A DNA stretch of 14,669 nt from Spirogloea muscicola (lineage: Eukaryota; Streptophyta; Zygnematophyceae; Spirogloeales; Spirogloeaceae), in the NCBI GenBank assembly GCA_009602725.1, contig WELB01000252.1, positions 38,326 through 52,994 of the forward strand, in the 5' to 3' direction. Below are positions 1 to 8,952 of this stretch, piece after piece. The stretch's first letter is position 1. The number at the start of each line of letters is the position of its first letter. The translations under genes were made by a program, and so were the position numbers. The notes under the pieces are model-generated. The model worked only from the letters and a program-made list of their open reading frames with translations. It was not told the origin of the DNA and ran no database searches.

Positions 1-1
1 G

Positions 2-2604
2 CGCGTCGTCTGCGGGCCGCCACCGCCGTTCGCGCCGCCGTCTGCGCCGGGCCCACCGCAGACCCCGCCGCCCGCCATGCTCGTGCCGCCGGCGCGCCCG
101 ACGCCGCAGGCCAGCATCTTCCCCAGAACCATCCCCGCGCTCGGTGAGCCTCCTCGCCTGACTTGGGCTCGGCAGCGCCGGCCAGAAGGCCTGAACCCAA
201 TTGCGCAATAAGCAGCTAACGAGGCCGAGCCGCTCTGTTCACTGCGCTTGCTGAGCCATTATCACAATGTCGAATCTGTTGTCGAATCACACTATGATAT
301 ACGAACAAGCGAGCTTTCCTGCTTCTCCTCGCTGACACCGTAGTGCCGGGCTGCGCAGCCAACGGGACCTGCAGCACGACGCCCATGTACTTCAACGTCT
401 CGAGCGTCGCCCAGATCCTGGCTCGCGCTGCCATCTCCAACACGACCACCGTGGTGCTCGTCCTGCAGCAGGACATTGTCATCTCCACCACGCTCGTCCT
501 GGACGCCACCTTCTCCTGCACCGTGCTCCTGTCCGCCGCCATGCCCGGCTTCACCATCCAGTCCACCACCGACGACGTTCCGGCGGTGAAGATCACCGGC
601 GCCAGCAACATTCTGTCCATGGGCGTGCACTACACGGTGCCCATCACCAGCTCGTCGCCGGAGCCGTGCAACCCCGACGACAGCATCACCGGCACCGACA
701 TGTGCGCCGCCGTGCTCGTCTACGGCTCCAGCAACGTGCAGATCGTGCAGAGCAACATCTTCGGCCGCGTCGACGTCTTCTTCACCGACAACAGCCGCTT
801 CGACGCCATCACGTCCACCTCCATCCCGCAAGATATTGCCAACTTCCGCTTTGGCCACTGCGGCTACTTCCCCGACCTCGCCAAGTCCAACAACGTCGTC
901 TCCAACAGCGACATCTCCGGCGCTTACATCGGCATCCTCCTGCAGCAGTCCACGGTCGGCGTCTCCCTGCTCTCTAACTCCATCCACGGCTTCCCCTGGG
1001 CCGGCATCCAGATCGGCCAGGGCTCGCTCGAGACCGCTGGCGACGGTGAGCCCGCCGCCATGACCACGGTGCATAGACCTCAATTATGCTAAGACATGTC
1101 ACCATGGCGAGTGAAGGCATTGTCCGTTTTCTCTGAATACTTCTCTTGGACTGCATTGATCTGCCTGCCACTAACCCTGCCTGCTGCACTATTGCCTCAG
1201 CTGTCCTCAACACCGTCAACAACAACTACATCCTGCAGCTGCCATCAGACAATCCCGTCGCCGACAGTGGTGGCATCTATGTCTCCACTCACTGGCTCAG
1301 CCCAGGTAATTCACGATTGCCCTCTCAGCCACCATGCTGCTCATATCAAATGGCCAACTCCCAGGAAGAGCACTGGTAGCGTGTATGTAACCCAGAGTAC
1401 CACTTTCAACGAGAATGGCAGCGCGCTTGAGATGGCTTCTCAATGGCCGAGCAACTCTCAACCATTACTACTCGCATCGCGCTCTCTGAGGATCCAACAT
1501 CTGCTTTGCAGGCAACCGGCTGCAGTGCAACTACGTCGTCGGCACGGAGCTGTGCATCTACCTGGACTCGGCGACCTCGGGCTTTGTCGTTGACGGCCAG
1601 GTGTGCGCGTACAACAAGCAGGGCGGCGTGAAGCAGAACAACGGGCAGTTCAACAAGATCATCAGCCTCGTGTCAGTTGCACCATCGGTCGGCACCGGCT
1701 TCCTCACCTGCCAGTCGTGGGAGAACAACAACTGCAACCACGGGCCGGCCATGTCCTGGGCGACATCCATCCAGGACGCATATGTCAACGAGCCTAAGGT
1801 CATTGCGGTGAGTAGCTGCCCGGTGCATGATGCTCAAGTGCTTCCTGCCCCTGGCTTTACATATCCATTTGCCGCTTGAAGCAATGATCAATGTGCTGCT
1901 TGAAGCAATGCACATGAGGATACTCGACATCTCCCTCACACGGCCTCACCTCTTGGCGTCCAGACCTACCCCTACCTCAACAACTGGTGCAGGCGCGTCA
2001 CGTACAACGGCGTCAAGTGCAACCCGGCTGGGGCCCCCAGCGCCATCCGCACAGCCAACTGCAGCGGCATCCCGATCACCAATAGCTGGAGGGTGCGGAG
2101 CCACGCTACTCGCCTCCCATTGCTCGCCAGAACCACAGCCCATTGCCAATCCCATCGTGTACTGTGCGACCATGCAGACTGGCCCGCCAGAACCGCCACG
2201 TCCACAGCTTCGCTACAGATTCGTCAATATTTTTCTTAGAAAGCGGCAAAGATGATCTGCTAACTCGTATGTGCTGGCTGTGCTTGCAGTCCGTGATCGT
2301 GGCCGGCGACGGCGCCAACCCGCCGCAGTACGACCCGGTGTCGTGCGCGGGCCTCACCCAGGTGCCCACGCTTAACAGCATCTCGTACCGCGTGTACTCG
2401 GGCAGCGACGTGAGCGCGGCGGACCCCGGCTTCAACAACCCGTCGGCCGGCGACTTCGGCTTCGCCATGAACTCCACCATCTTCCAGGACACGGGCTTCC
2501 GCTCCTGCCCCAGAGTCTATGTGGTGCCACGCCTCACCAGCACGCTCGTCTACTTTGCGCAGTTCCAGCAGTCCTACGTGCGCCCGCAGTGGCCGTCTGT
2601 GTAG
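2..2604 (+). CDS. Secreted proline-rich / parallel beta-helix protein, gene 1 (5' partial, 6 exons)
   Basis: Spliced model: exons 2-143, 344-1045, 1201-1305, 1512-1807, 1964-2092 and 2290-2604, all with GT-AG introns, giving 562 residues up to TAG at 2602. The first exon is open to the window edge, so the N-terminus (expected signal peptide) is missing. Residues 1-47 are proline-rich (GPPPPFAPPSAPGPPQTPPP), as in algal wall proteins. The rest is a Cys-rich, Asn/Thr/Ser-rich chain with repeated short beta-strand patterns (NNVVSNSDISG, VSLLSNSIHG, AGIQIGQG) typical of right-handed parallel beta-helices. Near residue 503 it has DPGF followed by GDFGF, the 'DPxF...GDFxLxPxS' ending common in secreted beta-helix polysaccharide-active proteins. 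N-glycosylation sequons (NGT, NVS, NTT) fit an extracellular location. Every junction preserves frame and aligns with gene 2. Fold and location are inferred; I can assign no enzyme activity and recognise no catalytic triad. Confidence 0.8.
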
Positions 2605-2921
2605 GTAGCGTCCATGGCCTGACCCAGGCCACCCATCACCGGTGCCAGGCCGTGCAGAAGGGTCGCAGAGACCTTCCCGTCGCGCGCACCGCGAGATGAC
2701 CTCACCTTACCTGGGCCCCCTGACTGACTATAGAGCCCACCTTCATTTACGTGGCCCATTTTGCAAGTAGTCTAGAGATTGCTGGATATATACATCATGA
2801 CCGATCAATGTCAGTCAATTGTCGATCATGCTAGGTTGTTCACAGTCGTCGAAGTGACGAGGCTGCCCATTATGTGGCCCTCATTTCAGACAGACTTCAC
2901 CCTTCTTTTATTTCTCAAAGC

Positions 2922-2940
2922 TGCTCTGCATGGCAGAGCA
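2922..2940. repeat. Perfect 8-bp hairpin downstream of gene 1
   Basis: TGCTCTGC at 2922-2929 and GCAGAGCA at 2933-2940 are exact reverse complements around a 3-nt loop. It would lie in the gene 1 3' UTR if transcription runs to the TGTAA at 3234. Its function is unknown. Confidence 0.6.
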
Positions 2941-3024
2941 CTTATACTTTGCTCGTGTGCCCCTTCTTGATGACGCATTGCTGCATGATGCAAGACATTG
3001 AGGTGACTTGACTTAGCAGAGCAC

Positions 3025-3057
3025 AGCTGAGCTGGCCAGTTGCTGGTCAGCTCAGCT
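3025..3057. repeat. Strong 15-bp hairpin followed by a T tract
   Basis: AGCTGAGCTGGCCAG (3025-3039) and CTGGTCAGCTCAGCT (3043-3057) pair over 15 bp around the loop TTG. The only departure is one G-T position, a wobble in RNA. The sequence TTTT follows from 3057. It resembles an intrinsic terminator in form, but in a nuclear gene it is more likely a 3' UTR structure or a small-RNA-like foldback. Confidence 0.65.
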
Positions 3058-3233
3058 TTTGCTTCTCAGCCCGTGGCTGCCAACCCACAGAATACCACAA
3101 CGTTGACATCTTCTTTACGTCATGTGAATCACTACAGCTGAGGACATTGTCTGGAGTGTCATTCTAGCAGCGAAAATAAGTTCCCGTTGCTCAAGCAAAG
3201 CCACTCTGTCTAAGCAGCTATTTTAGTCGTCCT

Positions 3234-3238
3234 TGTAA
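3234..3238 (+). terminator. Candidate poly(A) signal TGTAA for gene 1
   Basis: This is the first TGTAA on the plus strand after the gene 1 stop, about 630 nt downstream. TGTAA is the usual polyadenylation signal in chlorophyte algae. The match is only five bases, so it is a candidate. Confidence 0.35.
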
Positions 3239-3294
3239 CATGGTCTCACGACCTGTGCGCAGTAATCGATGACCACCACGCTCACAGCTACTTC

Positions 3295-3321
3295 CTTCGA
3301 AAGTAGGAAAGCTTTTCGAAG
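3295..3321. repeat. 8-bp inverted repeat with 11-nt loop
   Basis: CTTCGAAA (3295-3302) and TTTCGAAG (3314-3321) are exact reverse complements. The element lies about 60 bp past the candidate TGTAA of gene 1. Its role is unknown, and a chance occurrence is possible. Confidence 0.45.
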
Positions 3322-4700
3322 AACTATGCAGACATTTGTTTCTAGAATGCATAAAATCGCAAAGCAGTCCCGAATATGTTCCTCACTTGCATTTTTATGC
3401 ATGTAACGAGCTGCACAAATGGGGCGATCAGATATGGTGCTGCTTAGTGAACTGCTTTGCTTTTCAGTGGGACTCCAGCTGGAGATATGCCTGCATACAT
3501 ATTACTTTCTTCTTTCCACCGTAGTTAGTTACTTCAGCTCAGTGTAGCTTCAGACCGTTTTACACGATAGTAAAGACAATGTGGTGCACAATTCACCAGA
3601 ATGTCGTGTGATCACGTGTGCTCCAAATTAGGAAGAGCGTGACATAGATTCTACCACCTACGCTGCTTTCATGACTTAATATTCGTGTCACCTGTGTCAG
3701 CCATCTCTACGTCTCAAAAATCGTTAAAAAGCTCTGAGTCTTCTTCCCCTTTACAATGCACGAAGTTGCCGAGCAAATCTACATCCCAGCAACTTACTGA
3801 CTTCCCTTTTGCCTCTTCCCACCTTTACCTGTGACCTTAGCTCCATTTTACTCTGAGCAGAATTTGCAAACCACGTGTAGGTGATTAGATGCGACTTCTG
3901 CTCAGTCTCAGCGAGGTTCGCAAGTAACAAGAACACTGTATGGAAGGAGATCGTACAGTCAGAAGTTACCGTTCGAAATTATCATCAAACTTCGTGAAGT
4001 ACCAATCACAGGGGTTAGCATATCAATGTCAAGTTTGTTGAAAGCATGTAACAGAAGAGAGAAACAAATCTTACGATTACATCCAGTCATCTATCTCTCG
4101 CACAAATATTACAAGTGATGCAAGGCCTGATGACATCAAGACAGATTTGGACAGAAGGTGTACCAACATCCAGTTTCTCGATTAGCTGCTGGTGAGTCAG
4201 CAAGTAGAGGTAATGCGGAGCTTGGCTGGATAGCGCTGGACGCCCTGTGCAAGTAGCACCAGCAGGTAGCTTCTCCATGCAGAGCTTATTCTAGAGCACG
4301 CTGCAGACGGACTGTTGTGTGACAGCGCAGCTTAAGGTGGAGCAGCCCCGAGAAGCTCATGTTGGCTGGCTGGACGTTTCCATAAGCACACATCATGGCT
4401 GCAGATTGGTGGTTGTCCTTTGGATGAATAAGTAAACCGTAGAAGCAAATATGCCAAGAAAGAGAAGGCTTAGCAAGAAGAAAACCTGAAAGCAAGCAGT
4501 TGTCCTTCCCAAAGTAATAATGGTCCAGAGTTGGACGGAGAGGATAATATCAGAAAGGGCACAGCAGCGGATCTTTGATCGGAAAAAGATGTTGTGTCGG
4601 TATGACTCTTAAGGTAAACACAAAGGCTTGTGCTTGCCAAGTACTACATACTAGGCTGATGTATGAGCAATATTGACTAGAGACGTGCCTTCTATCTAGA

Positions 4701-4868
4701 ACGCGTTCCAACTGCTAAGAGCAAGAATTTGGAAGCCAAATGCGGCTTTCTGATCTATCATCTACGTGCACAAACTCTCAAGGAACGCGTTCTAACTGCT
4801 AAGAGCAAGAAGTTGGAAGCCAAATGCGGCTTTCTGATCTATCATCTACGTACACAAACTCTCAAGGA
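4701..4868. repeat. Tandem duplication of an 84-bp unit (two copies)
   Basis: Unit 1 is 4701-4784 and unit 2 is 4785-4868, joined head to tail. I count three differences in 84 bases, so the duplication is young. The unit is 28 codons long and open in one plus-strand frame from 4681 to about 4920, giving a repeated peptide containing EAKCGFLIYHLR. There is no other sign of coding, so the frame is probably incidental. Just after the repeat, ACTCTC and GAGAGT (about 4858-4879) form a small inverted repeat. Confidence 0.9.
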
Positions 4869-5216
4869 ACTTCGAGAGTCCGACTCCCATTGCCGAGGTC
4901 GAGCTTATGGGGCCGGCTCGTGAGGATGACACTGACACGTCACCTCAGTGACCAGTACTTCAATAGCAACTTTGCATCTACCTTGGTCTTCTAGACCTGC
5001 ATTAGATTGACCTACTCTACTCAACCATGTGCGACCGGCCACAGTCGTGGCTCAGGCCATGAGGCTGGCGGTCTGTGCACAGAGCTAAAGAATAGCAGAA
5101 TGTGCTTCTAAAGATCCGCTAATGAACTGAATCTGGGTGTGAGTTTGAGGGCTTAGGGGACTTGAGGAAGTAAACGAATCTAACGGCGTAGTGGGTTGGC
5201 AGTCTTGCGAAACGAC

Positions 5217-7527
5217 TCAGGGCTTCCAGGGAGGGCGCTCGACAGGCGCTCCGAAGGTGGTGAAGTAGGAGTTGAGGTCCACCCTCTTGGGTCCAGTCAT
5301 GTCCCGGGGGCACGACTTAAAGCCGGGCAGGTCGGTCAGCACCTTGGAGTCGGGCCGCAGGCCGTAGTCACCACCGTAGACGTCCAGGAAGCCGGGGTCT
5401 GCGAGCACGGGGTTCTTGCCGTTGTACAGCTTGTAGTCTATGCTGTTGAGGTCGTTGATGTTGGTGAAGCCGTCGCAGGACCGCATGTGGGGCACGTTCT
5501 GCTGAGCGCCTGCGACCACGGCCACCTAGAAGCGCAAACACAGAGCCAGAAAAGCGTGTCAGCGTCTTTCCGTTGTGTGCTGCTCCGAGAACGGGAGCCC
5601 TCATTACCGTCAATTATGATCTTGGGCATGCAACTTTGCAGGGTTCCATCATACGGATCACCGCCAGGCAGGGCTGCCACTGCTCACCTGCCACACGTTC
5701 CCAATCGGGAGGCCGCTGCAGTTGCCTGTCTGGGCGGCCGTAGGCTGCCCAGCTGGGTTGCACTGCACGCCTTGGTATTCAGTTCTCGCACAGAAGTCGT
5801 CCAGGAAGGGGAATGCCTGTGTCACCATAAGGCCAAGGGTGGTGTCAGCGAAGTCGCAACACTCACGGCTGTCAAGTGTGGAGGACAGTGCTGCAGGTCG
5901 TGGACTAGCAAAGCACGGTAAGAAGTGCACAAGCACTGGCAGGACAGGTCATATGGTATATACAGATGTACTCACGTCCATGAAGCCGGGGGCGGGTTTG
6001 TACTGGACCGCCAAGCGGTCGGCCCAGAAGGAGCCGGGGTCGCTGAGACAATTGTTCACGTCCCAAAGCTGGCACGTGATGTAGCCGCCGCCAAGGTATG
6101 GCGAGATGGACAGCATGCTGGTGATCTTGTTGTGCTGGCCGTTGTTCTGCTTGAGCCCGCCCTGATAATTGTTCACGCACACAGCGCCGTCGATGGTGAT
6201 GCCCGAGGAGGCGAGGTCAAGGTAGTAGCAGTGCTCGTAGCCGATGATGTAGTTGCACGACATGTAGTTGCCGGGGTTCACCCAGTGAGTGGCCGTGTAG
6301 ATGCCGCCGCTGTCCTGGCTAAACGTGTCAGTGGGCCGCCTGAGGATGTAGTTGTTGCTCACCGTGCACAGCATGCCTGTTGCACGAAGGAGCAAGTCGA
6401 CGTCCAAAGTCAGACATCCCGGATTGCCAGTCACATTGGACGCAGACGCAGCACAGGAGGTGGCGGAGCAGCAATACAGATCAGGTACAGACTGAGAAGG
6501 CACTCGGGCCACGCACCGTCGCCTGTCGTGTGGATGCCCTGGCCAATCTGCACACCAGCCCAGAAGAGGTCGTGCATGTAGTTGTTGAGCACCGAGATGC
6601 CGACGGAGCCCTGCGCAATGAGCACGCCGATCGCCGAGCCGGACATGTCGCAGTTGGACACCACGTTGTTGCTCTTGGCACGCAGCGTGTTGTACCCGCA
6701 GCGGCCGAATCTGATGTTGGCAGCGTCCTGGACGATGCTGGAGGTCATGAGGGAGTCGAAGAGGCTGTTGTCCGTGCGGTAGACGTCGATGCGGCCGAAG
6801 ATGCTGGCCTGCACGATCTGCACGGCGCTGCAGAGGTTGACGAAGACAGCGGGGCAGAAGCCGGTGCCGGTGATGGGGTCCGCAGTGCAGGGCTGCTTCG
6901 ACGAGGCGGTGACGGGGATGGAGTAGTGCACGCCCATGGAGATGAGGTTGGTGGCGGCCTGTATCGACACCGCGGGCTTGTTGTCGAAGCTAGCAGCGAT
7001 GGTGTACCCGGGCGCCTGCGCCGACAGGAGGATGGTGCAGGAGAAGGCGGCGTCGAGGAGCAGCGTGGTGGTGAGGAGGAGGTCGTTCTGGAGCACGAGC
7101 ATGACGGTGGTGGTGTTGGGCGTGGCCCTGCGGCTCAGGATGTCGTTCACGGTGTAGACGTTCACCGTGGTGTACGCCGTGCTGCACACGCCCGCTGCAC
7201 CCACCATAGCCAGTGGCCAGAAGCTCCATCAGAACGAGCCCATAATTAAGGTAGCAATGCTGAAGCTATAAGTCAGTGGCAAGACGATGGAGCACTGGCA
7301 GAGAGCTCACGAGTGGGGGCCGGGATGTCGTAGCCGAAGGCCATGGCGGAGATGAGTGGCGGCGGCGGCGGGGAGAGCAGCGGAGGCGGCGGCGAAGGAG
7401 AGGGAGGGGAGGGCGGCGGCGGTCGCGGCGGGCGCGGCGGCGGCGGCGGGCGCTCTGGAAAGCGCGGGGGGCGACAATTCACGGCGGCCGGGCAGCCCCA
7501 GGAGGGGGCGCCGCGTGGCGCGGGCAG
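5217..7527 (-). CDS. Secreted proline-rich / parallel beta-helix protein, gene 2 (paralogue of gene 1)
   Basis: Spliced minus-strand model: a proline-rich exon (about 7527-7311), then 7194-6517, 6376-5976, 5816-5688 and 5525-5217, with TGA at 5219-5217. From the second exon on it encodes about 505 residues. The first exon encodes a polyproline tract (PPPPSPPSPSPPPPLLSPPP) followed by MAFGYDIPAPT. The body matches gene 1 along its length; for example, 27 of 45 residues are identical in the block starting NNVVSN, and most cysteines are shared. The C-terminus has DPGF then GDYGLRPDS, the typical beta-helix ending. Four introns fall at the same positions and phases as in gene 1, but gene 1's third intron is absent, so PGNYMSCNY is uninterrupted. 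The 5' end is unresolved: acceptors at 7528 (CTCCAG) and 7455 (TTTCCAG) are both possible, and a signal-peptide exon probably lies further upstream. It is likely a wall or surface protein; no activity is assigned. Confidence 0.78.
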
Positions 7528-7708
7528 CTGGAGAATTAATCCACGGATCTGATCACGCTTGAAAAGCGCAGACCGGCCGCGCCGACGGCCGCCCCCGGGG
7601 CGCCCCCTTCGATTTGCCGCGGGCTGCCCGGTCTGCCCGGGGAGGAAATCCCCGCCCTTGCCCCGCGCGGGGGTTCGAACCCTCGACCCCCCAAACGGCA
7701 CGGCCGCC

Positions 7709-7853
7709 ATGGCGCCGCGCGGCCTGCTGGCGGCCGTGCTGGCCGGCGCCGCGCTCGTGGCGCTGCTCACCGTTCGCGACGACGTCGCGCTGCTCGGCCG
7801 CGCCGCCGTTGCCCAGCCCCGCCCTCAGCCCCAGCCCCAGCTCGAGCTCTCCG
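7709..7853 (+). CDS. Candidate signal-anchor exon opposite the gene 2 leader (doubtful)
   Basis: An ATG in a strong context (GCCGCCATGG) opens a 48-codon stretch starting MAPRGLLAAVLAGAALVALL, followed by a QPRPQPQPQ linker. This reads as a signal peptide or type II membrane anchor with C/G third positions, and it could end at a donor (CCG|GTGTGC) at 7853. I found no convincing downstream plus-strand exon with a domain. It lies opposite what may be a gene 2 intron, so it may be a chance frame in GC-rich DNA. Confidence 0.25.
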
Positions 7854-7897
7854 GTGTGCGCCCGCTCCGAAGCCCGTCGCTGCTGCGGCGCTGCAGG

Positions 7898-7960
7898 AGC
7901 TCGGAGCTCGCAGCCCAGAGCTCGGAGTTGGGTATCCGGAGCTCGGAGCTGGGTCCTGGG
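7898..7960. repeat. Three-unit 21-bp minisatellite next to an unresolved base
   Basis: Three head-to-tail units start at 7898, 7919 and 7940, each beginning AGCTCGGAG followed by C or T then T. Each unit contains a SacI-type palindrome (GAGCTC or a near copy). An N at 7963 sits just after the last unit, which suggests the assembly was uncertain here and the copy number may be wrong. Confidence 0.75.
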
Positions 7961-8267
7961 TGNCTGCGACAGCGTGGTATACGGTGACCACGACGGGCGC
8001 CGGCGACTGCGCCGGCGCCGGAGACGGCGCCCCTAGCGGCGAGCCGGCGGGCGCTACGGCCGCGAAGCGCGGCGCGGTGTCAGCGGCGGCCAGCGGCTGT
8101 GGCCCCGCCTCCGGCTTCAGCGCCGCGTCGGTCTGCGCCTGCACTCCCGGCGGGTGGTGGCCCTCGCCGCGGCGGTGGTGGCCGACGCCAGGGGGGTGGT
8201 GCCCGCCATGGCCGTCCCGAGCGTCGCACGCCACTGCACACACAGCACAAGGATCAGCTCACGCCAC

Positions 8268-8441
8268 CGCGGCGCTTGTAGCTACGCCCACCGGCACAAT
8301 GCAGCTGCGGCGGCGGGCGGCGTCGGCGGGCGGCGGCTCACCGGCGAGGGCGGCGAGGGCGAGGAGCGAGGCGGCGAGGGCGCGCCGCAGGGCCGCGCCG
8401 GCGTGGCCTTCCCGCCGCCGCTGCTGCGCCAGGGCCGCCAT
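8268..8441 (-). CDS. Candidate signal-peptide exon, possibly the first exon of gene 2
   Basis: On the minus strand an ATG at 8441 in a strong context (GCCGCCATGG) begins a 58-codon frame. It has a basic n-region (QQRRREGHAGAALRR), a hydrophobic core (ALAASLLALAALAG) and a small-residue cleavage zone (GEPPPADA), as in a secretory signal peptide. A phase-0 donor at 8268 could splice to an Ala/Pro-rich exon starting at 8138 (AQTDAALKPEAG, running to about 7983), and from there to the proline-rich exon of gene 2 at 7527. This would supply the signal peptide gene 2 needs, but the splice sites are weak and the region is GC-rich on both strands, so the model is a hypothesis. Confidence 0.35.
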
Positions 8442-8618
8442 GGCGGCAGCTCGGAGGTGGTGTCGGGGGAGAGGGGGGGGGGAGAAGCCCGGAGCTGTGT
8501 GGGCTCCTCGGGGCCGGGGACGTAGTTATGGAGGGGGGGGGCTTCCCGGCCGCTGTTTGCCCCCAGCCCGCTACGCGACGCCCGCCCGCTGTGATCTCCT
8601 GGCGGCTGTGTCGTCGGG

Positions 8619-8881
8619 CCAATGGCCAGCCGCGGCGCGGGCCGGCATCTGGGCCACGGTGCCGCGTGGCCCCTGGGCAGGCGCAAGACGACAAAAAAGG
8701 CCGCAGAACGGGCCAATCCCTTGCTGGCCCCAGACGTGGGGCCCGCCCCCTGCAGGGCACAGGAGCTTGGCGGCTAATGTACGGCCCCCTCGCTTGCCTC
8801 GCACGTGGACCCCCGGTGGCACAGCCCGCGCGGGGCACGTGAGCCCCCGCACGCCATCGGACCGCGTCAGCGTCAGCGTCA
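8619..8881. promoter_or_regulatory. Cluster of G-box, TGACGC and CCAAT motifs
   Basis: The region contains CCAAT at 8619-8623 and 8713-8717, the palindromic G-box CACGTG at 8802-8807 and 8836-8841, and three abutting GCGTCA hexamers at 8864-8881 (TGACGC on the minus strand). G-boxes and TGACG cores are known binding sites of bZIP/bHLH factors, and CCAAT of NF-Y. The cluster lies 180-440 bp upstream of the minus-strand ATG at 8441, so it fits a promoter for gene 2. Site function is inferred from motif matches only. Confidence 0.4.
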
Positions 8882-8952
8882 AAGTCTCGTCCCCGTTCCA
8901 TGACGCCCGCCTGCCTGCCGAGCTCAGGCTCATGCATGGCTCATGAGAGAGC

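Larger units (their letters stand above)
2605..5216. other. Spacer between convergent genes 1 and 2, no gene seen
   Basis: This stretch must contain the 3' UTRs of both convergent genes. Its composition is markedly more AT-rich than the flanking exons, and the open frames in it are short (about 60 codons) with no recognisable domain or coding-like third-position bias. It holds the hairpins, TGTAA motif and 84-bp duplication listed separately. For gene 2 the nearest downstream TGTAA on the minus strand is at 4109-4113, over 1 kb beyond the stop, so its poly(A) site is uncertain. I see nothing further in 3330-4690 or 4870-5216. Confidence 0.6.

Noticed and set aside
292-1083. Minus-strand open frame of 263 codons across gene 1
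   Set aside because: It is the mirror of gene 1 exon 2, rich in Gly/Asp/His/Val because of antisense GC-rich codons. The plus strand aligns to gene 2.
3025-3060. Rho-independent terminator
   Set aside because: The shape fits, but the surrounding genes are spliced nuclear genes transcribed by RNA polymerase II, where such terminators do not operate.
6380-7249. Plus-strand open frame of 289 codons across gene 2
   Set aside because: It is the antisense shadow of gene 2 exon 2. It crosses gene 2's splice sites and has the same artefactual composition as the shadow of gene 1.
7672-7698. tRNA T-arm-like sequence (GGGGTTCGAACCCT) similar to that of the tRNA-Trp copy
   Set aside because: TTCGAA is palindromic, no matching acceptor stem lies 70 bases away on either strand, and the T stem itself mispairs, so it is not a tRNA gene.
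7960-8946. Long plus-strand open frame of 328 codons
   Set aside because: It is GC-rich low-complexity sequence with an unnatural Trp/Gly/Ala/Arg composition and no domain, and it overlaps the candidate gene 2 leader and promoter. Long open frames are expected by chance at this GC content.
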